A program made the position numbers and the translations under genes. A stretch of DNA of 61,454 bases, taken from contig DASZHS010000037.1 of assembly GCA_035937595.1 (NCBI GenBank), forward strand, positions 1 to 61,454, given 5' to 3'. Below the pieces are notes generated by a model. The model worked only from the letters and a program-made list of their open reading frames with translations. It did no database searches and was not told the DNA's origin. How positions within the stretch are numbered: the stretch's first letter is position 1; each line of letters starts with the position of its first letter. Below are positions 59,411 through 61,454 of the stretch, piece after piece. Origin of the DNA: Palsa-459 sp035937595. Its GTDB lineage: Bacteria > Actinomycetota > Acidimicrobiia > Acidimicrobiales > RAAP-2.

Positions 59411-60148
59411 GTGAGGTCGGCCAGGTATCGCGCCACATTGCTGTTGCTCGCGGTCGGCGCACTGCTGTCAGCGTGTACCTCCTCTCAAGTTCCTAATACT
59501 GCGATGGTGCTCCCGGAACTGCCCATGAGTGCGGCTCCGACATTGGCCGGGTACTCCGAATGGGGAGCGACGTGTGGCTCTGATGAGTTCGGGCTGGATG
59601 CGCTCCCCTTCGCCGTGGTCACACTCGGAACGTCGGGCGAAGCCCTCTACTCTTCGAAGGGAACGGTCCGACATCTGCTTCGACGCGCTGGTCAGGTGCA
59701 GATCCTCGCTTGCAACCTCGAGCAAAAGCGGAGCCGTTGGATGGTCACGTCCTTCGGCGCCCAACAGCTCTTCGTGCCTCTGTCGCACCTGCGCCCAATT
59801 CACGGCGTTCAGGGATACACCCTCGGCGGGGGCCAGACGCCAATGCAGTTCCTGGCGGGCGAGGTTGCACCGTGGGTACACCGCGTGACCGTGACGTTCT
59901 CGACATTGAACGGTACGCAGCATCAGACTCGACAACTTCGACTCAACGGCGGGTACTACGCCGCTATTGCACCGGCGACCGCGCCGTACTATCTCGTCAT
60001 CGTCAAGGCGTTTGGAGGCGACGGCACTCACCTTGGGCAGGTCAGGTGCAACCTCCACTCGAACATCGGCGCAGGCGGCGTGGGCCCCAACAACGGGATT
60101 GGTGGCCCAACCAATGGAAACGAATCTGAGGGCGCTCTCCTCTGTTAG
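59411..60148 (+). CDS. Lipoprotein of unknown function
   Basis: 245 residues from GTG 59411; CAGAAT 6 nt upstream may be its -10. A type II signal peptide ends in LLSAC (lipidated Cys about 20). The mature part is beta-rich (FAVVTLGTSGEALYSS, RVTVTFSTLNG) with further Cys residues and a Gly/Asn-rich tail ending in ALLC. No family is recognised. It is probably anchored to the outer face of the membrane. Confidence 0.75.
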   Translation: MRSARYRATLLLLAVGALLSACTSSQVPNTAMVLPELPMSAAPTLAGYSEWGATCGSDEFGLDALPFAVVTLGTSGEALYSSKGTVRHLLRRAGQVQILACNLEQKRSRWMVTSFGAQQLFVPLSHLRPIHGVQGYTLGGGQTPMQFLAGEVAPWVHRVTVTFSTLNGTQHQTRQLRLNGGYYAAIAPATAPYYLVIVKAFGGDGTHLGQVRCNLHSNIGAGGVGPNNGIGGPTNGNESEGALLC

Positions 60149-60362
60149 GCAGGACATCATCAGGACTCGATCCCTTACTCCAGAGCCCGATCCCTCTCCG
60201 CTTGTTCTGCTCAGCCAGCGACACTCATGCGGCCACCCTGGATCGTCGGGTCGAGGGTGGTATTGCTCCGGGGCTCGATCCGCAACTCGGAGAATCGTTG
60301 GAGTCGGTCCTCAGACGGATTGTGAGCAACGACTTTCGGACACTTCAAGAGAGGACGGCATC

Positions 60363-60590
60363 ATGTTCGTGGACGACCTGCAGGTTGAGGAGTTCAAAGA
60401 GGCAATACATCGGTTCGTTGCAGCCGGGAAGCCTCTCGAGGAGTTCAGGAATCGACCAGAGGAACTCACCGGCGAACGCTTTAAGCACGCGAATCGGGAA
60501 TATACGAAGGCCGCGATGTCCGCGCTCGTGCTGGCTACGCGCATCCTCTATCCAGCGCATTCGATCGGTGACATGTCGTTCCTGAAGTAG
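60363..60590 (+). CDS. Small hypothetical protein
   Basis: 75 residues, mostly helical and charged (VEEFKEAIHRFVAAGKPLEEFRNRPEEL). ATG preceded by AGAGGA at 8 nt. No family is recognised. The 214-base gap before it shows nothing else. Confidence 0.6.
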   Translation: MFVDDLQVEEFKEAIHRFVAAGKPLEEFRNRPEELTGERFKHANREYTKAAMSALVLATRILYPAHSIGDMSFLK

Positions 60591-60940
60591 TCATGTCCGC
60601 CCCTGCGTTTCGGAGCGAATTGGATATTCGTTGTGCTCCGGTGGCATCGTGACCTCATTCGACGCTGACGAACCTATCCTGACCGATCGGGCCGACCGTC
60701 CGTCCTTTCAGGCACCGTTGGCATCGTGCTTCGCCTCGCCACGGAGAACTCGACCCTGGGGCTATCGCGCGATCCATGGCCCAGCTGGCAACGATGGGAG
60801 TACGGCTCGCCCTCGTTGATCAGCCTTCATCTAGTTAGAACGCCTGGGTTCCTACAGTCGTTCTGGGTATCCCGGATCGCCGGGACTTGGCGCGCGCCAC
60901 AGTCTGGAGGACGGTCGCTGTACGCGAGCCAAAGGGCGAG
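60591..60940. other. Gap without a gene
   Basis: About 350 bases of comparatively low G+C. No product, RNA or repeat is recognised. Confidence 0.5.
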
Positions 60941-61333
60941 TTACGACAATGCCGATTCGTGCTGATGAAGTGTGGCGCCGCCGCTAAACGATCGACAGGC
61001 CACTACGTAGCTTGAGACAAGCGGAACCATCTCGGAGACTCGTCCCAACTGGGCACTGATGTCCGCCTCAGCTAGGCGATCTGCGGCTTGCATGAACTGC
61101 AGGAAGCCCAGTGGCGGGCCATGCCCAAGGAAGGCCCACCGTCCGGAGAGACCTCCCTCAGCCTCCCAAGCCTGCTGGCAGGCAGCCAGCTGCCGAGTTG
61201 AGACTCCTATTGTGTTGATGGTGATGTCAGCCGGGATGAGTGAGGTACCCCGTTGAGATCCGCTCGGCCAGGCAGCGAATAGTCCGACAATGAGTCCTCC
61301 GATGAGAACGATCGCAACGAGCCAGCGCCCCAT
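60941..61333 (-). CDS. Membrane-anchored small protein of unknown function
   Basis: 130 residues from ATG 61333 (GTG 61336 directly before it, 8 nt after a TACGAT hexamer, is equally possible). One N-terminal hydrophobic segment (about 4-24) is followed by a Cys-containing helical domain (QLAACQQAW, VVACRSF). Probably exported and anchored. No family is recognised. Confidence 0.65.
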   Translation of the reverse strand: MGRWLVAIVLIGGLIVGLFAAWPSGSQRGTSLIPADITINTIGVSTRQLAACQQAWEAEGGLSGRWAFLGHGPPLGFLQFMQAADRLAEADISAQLGRVSEMVPLVSSYVVACRSFSGGATLHQHESALS

Positions 61334-61454
61334 CACGAGAGGGAATCGTAGGGCGGCCAGCTACTTACTTGCGGTGCGGTGACCGTTCGTGCATCGGAGT
61401 TCTCGACGTTCGATCCCCAGGGGCAGAGCGGTGCCACAAAACGCCGGGTCTGTG

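Overview
The window is high-GC DNA (by eye near 70% G+C over most of its length) from an actinomycetote, most plausibly class Acidimicrobiia or a related soil/water lineage. Supporting signs are the overlapping murT-gatD pair for peptidoglycan amidation, two LLM-class (F420-type) oxidoreductases, many GTG starts and GTGA stop/start overlaps, CPSxxxCxAVG-repeat secreted proteins and a 'SPALVVA...ALGGTSYA' membrane-anchored protein. The class assignment is inference; no rRNA is present.

Layout. 1-5.4 kb: the end of a fabD-like gene with an unusual lipoyl-like tail, a serine hydrolase, tRNA-Val(CAC), a membrane protein coupled to a PlsC acyltransferase, then on the minus strand a tightly overlapping HAD/PlsC fusion - murT - gatD operon (6734 down to 3426). 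6.9-20.7 kb: LysR regulator, SGNH hydrolase, AlkA-like glycosylase, M20 peptidase coupled to dienelactone hydrolase, acyl-CoA dehydrogenase, GNAT, an F420-type oxidoreductase coupled to a zinc-ribbon membrane protein, a second F420-type oxidoreductase, a heme-oxygenase-like diiron protein that closely matches the ligand spacing of CADD-type para-aminobenzoate synthases, an FAD dehydrogenase, a TMEM175 channel and an amidohydrolase. 20.8-26.9 kb: gltB-gltD, glutamate synthase. 27-39.9 kb: exonuclease, secreted and lipoproteins, NDH-2-like dehydrogenase, TldD/TldE, enoyl-CoA hydratase with a striking upstream palindrome, prephenate dehydratase, Smr protein and a second amidohydrolase.

40-57 kb is more accessory: a frameshifted GNAT gene, an alpha/beta hydrolase, a TetM/OtrA-type ribosomal protection protein preceded by an SD-led overlapping leader ORF, Amt, aldo-keto reductase, phosphotransferase, phenylalanine 4-monooxygenase, a secreted putative seven-bladed propeller protein, and many small solitary enzymes (VOC, ABM, SnoaL, GNAT, YjbR, SRPBCC with its ArsR regulator). 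From about 57.2 kb base composition falls and gene density drops: a gene broken by an in-frame TAA, a tRNA 3'-end fragment next to a perfect palindrome, a barstar-like protein with no visible toxin, and lipoproteins. This looks like an acquired and partly decayed segment.

A pattern that runs through the whole window is the spacing of a TANNNT-like -10 hexamer exactly 6 nt before a start codon. I find it at about fourteen gene starts on both strands, with three more at 8-9 nt. This predicts widespread leaderless transcription and was used here to fix several start codons.
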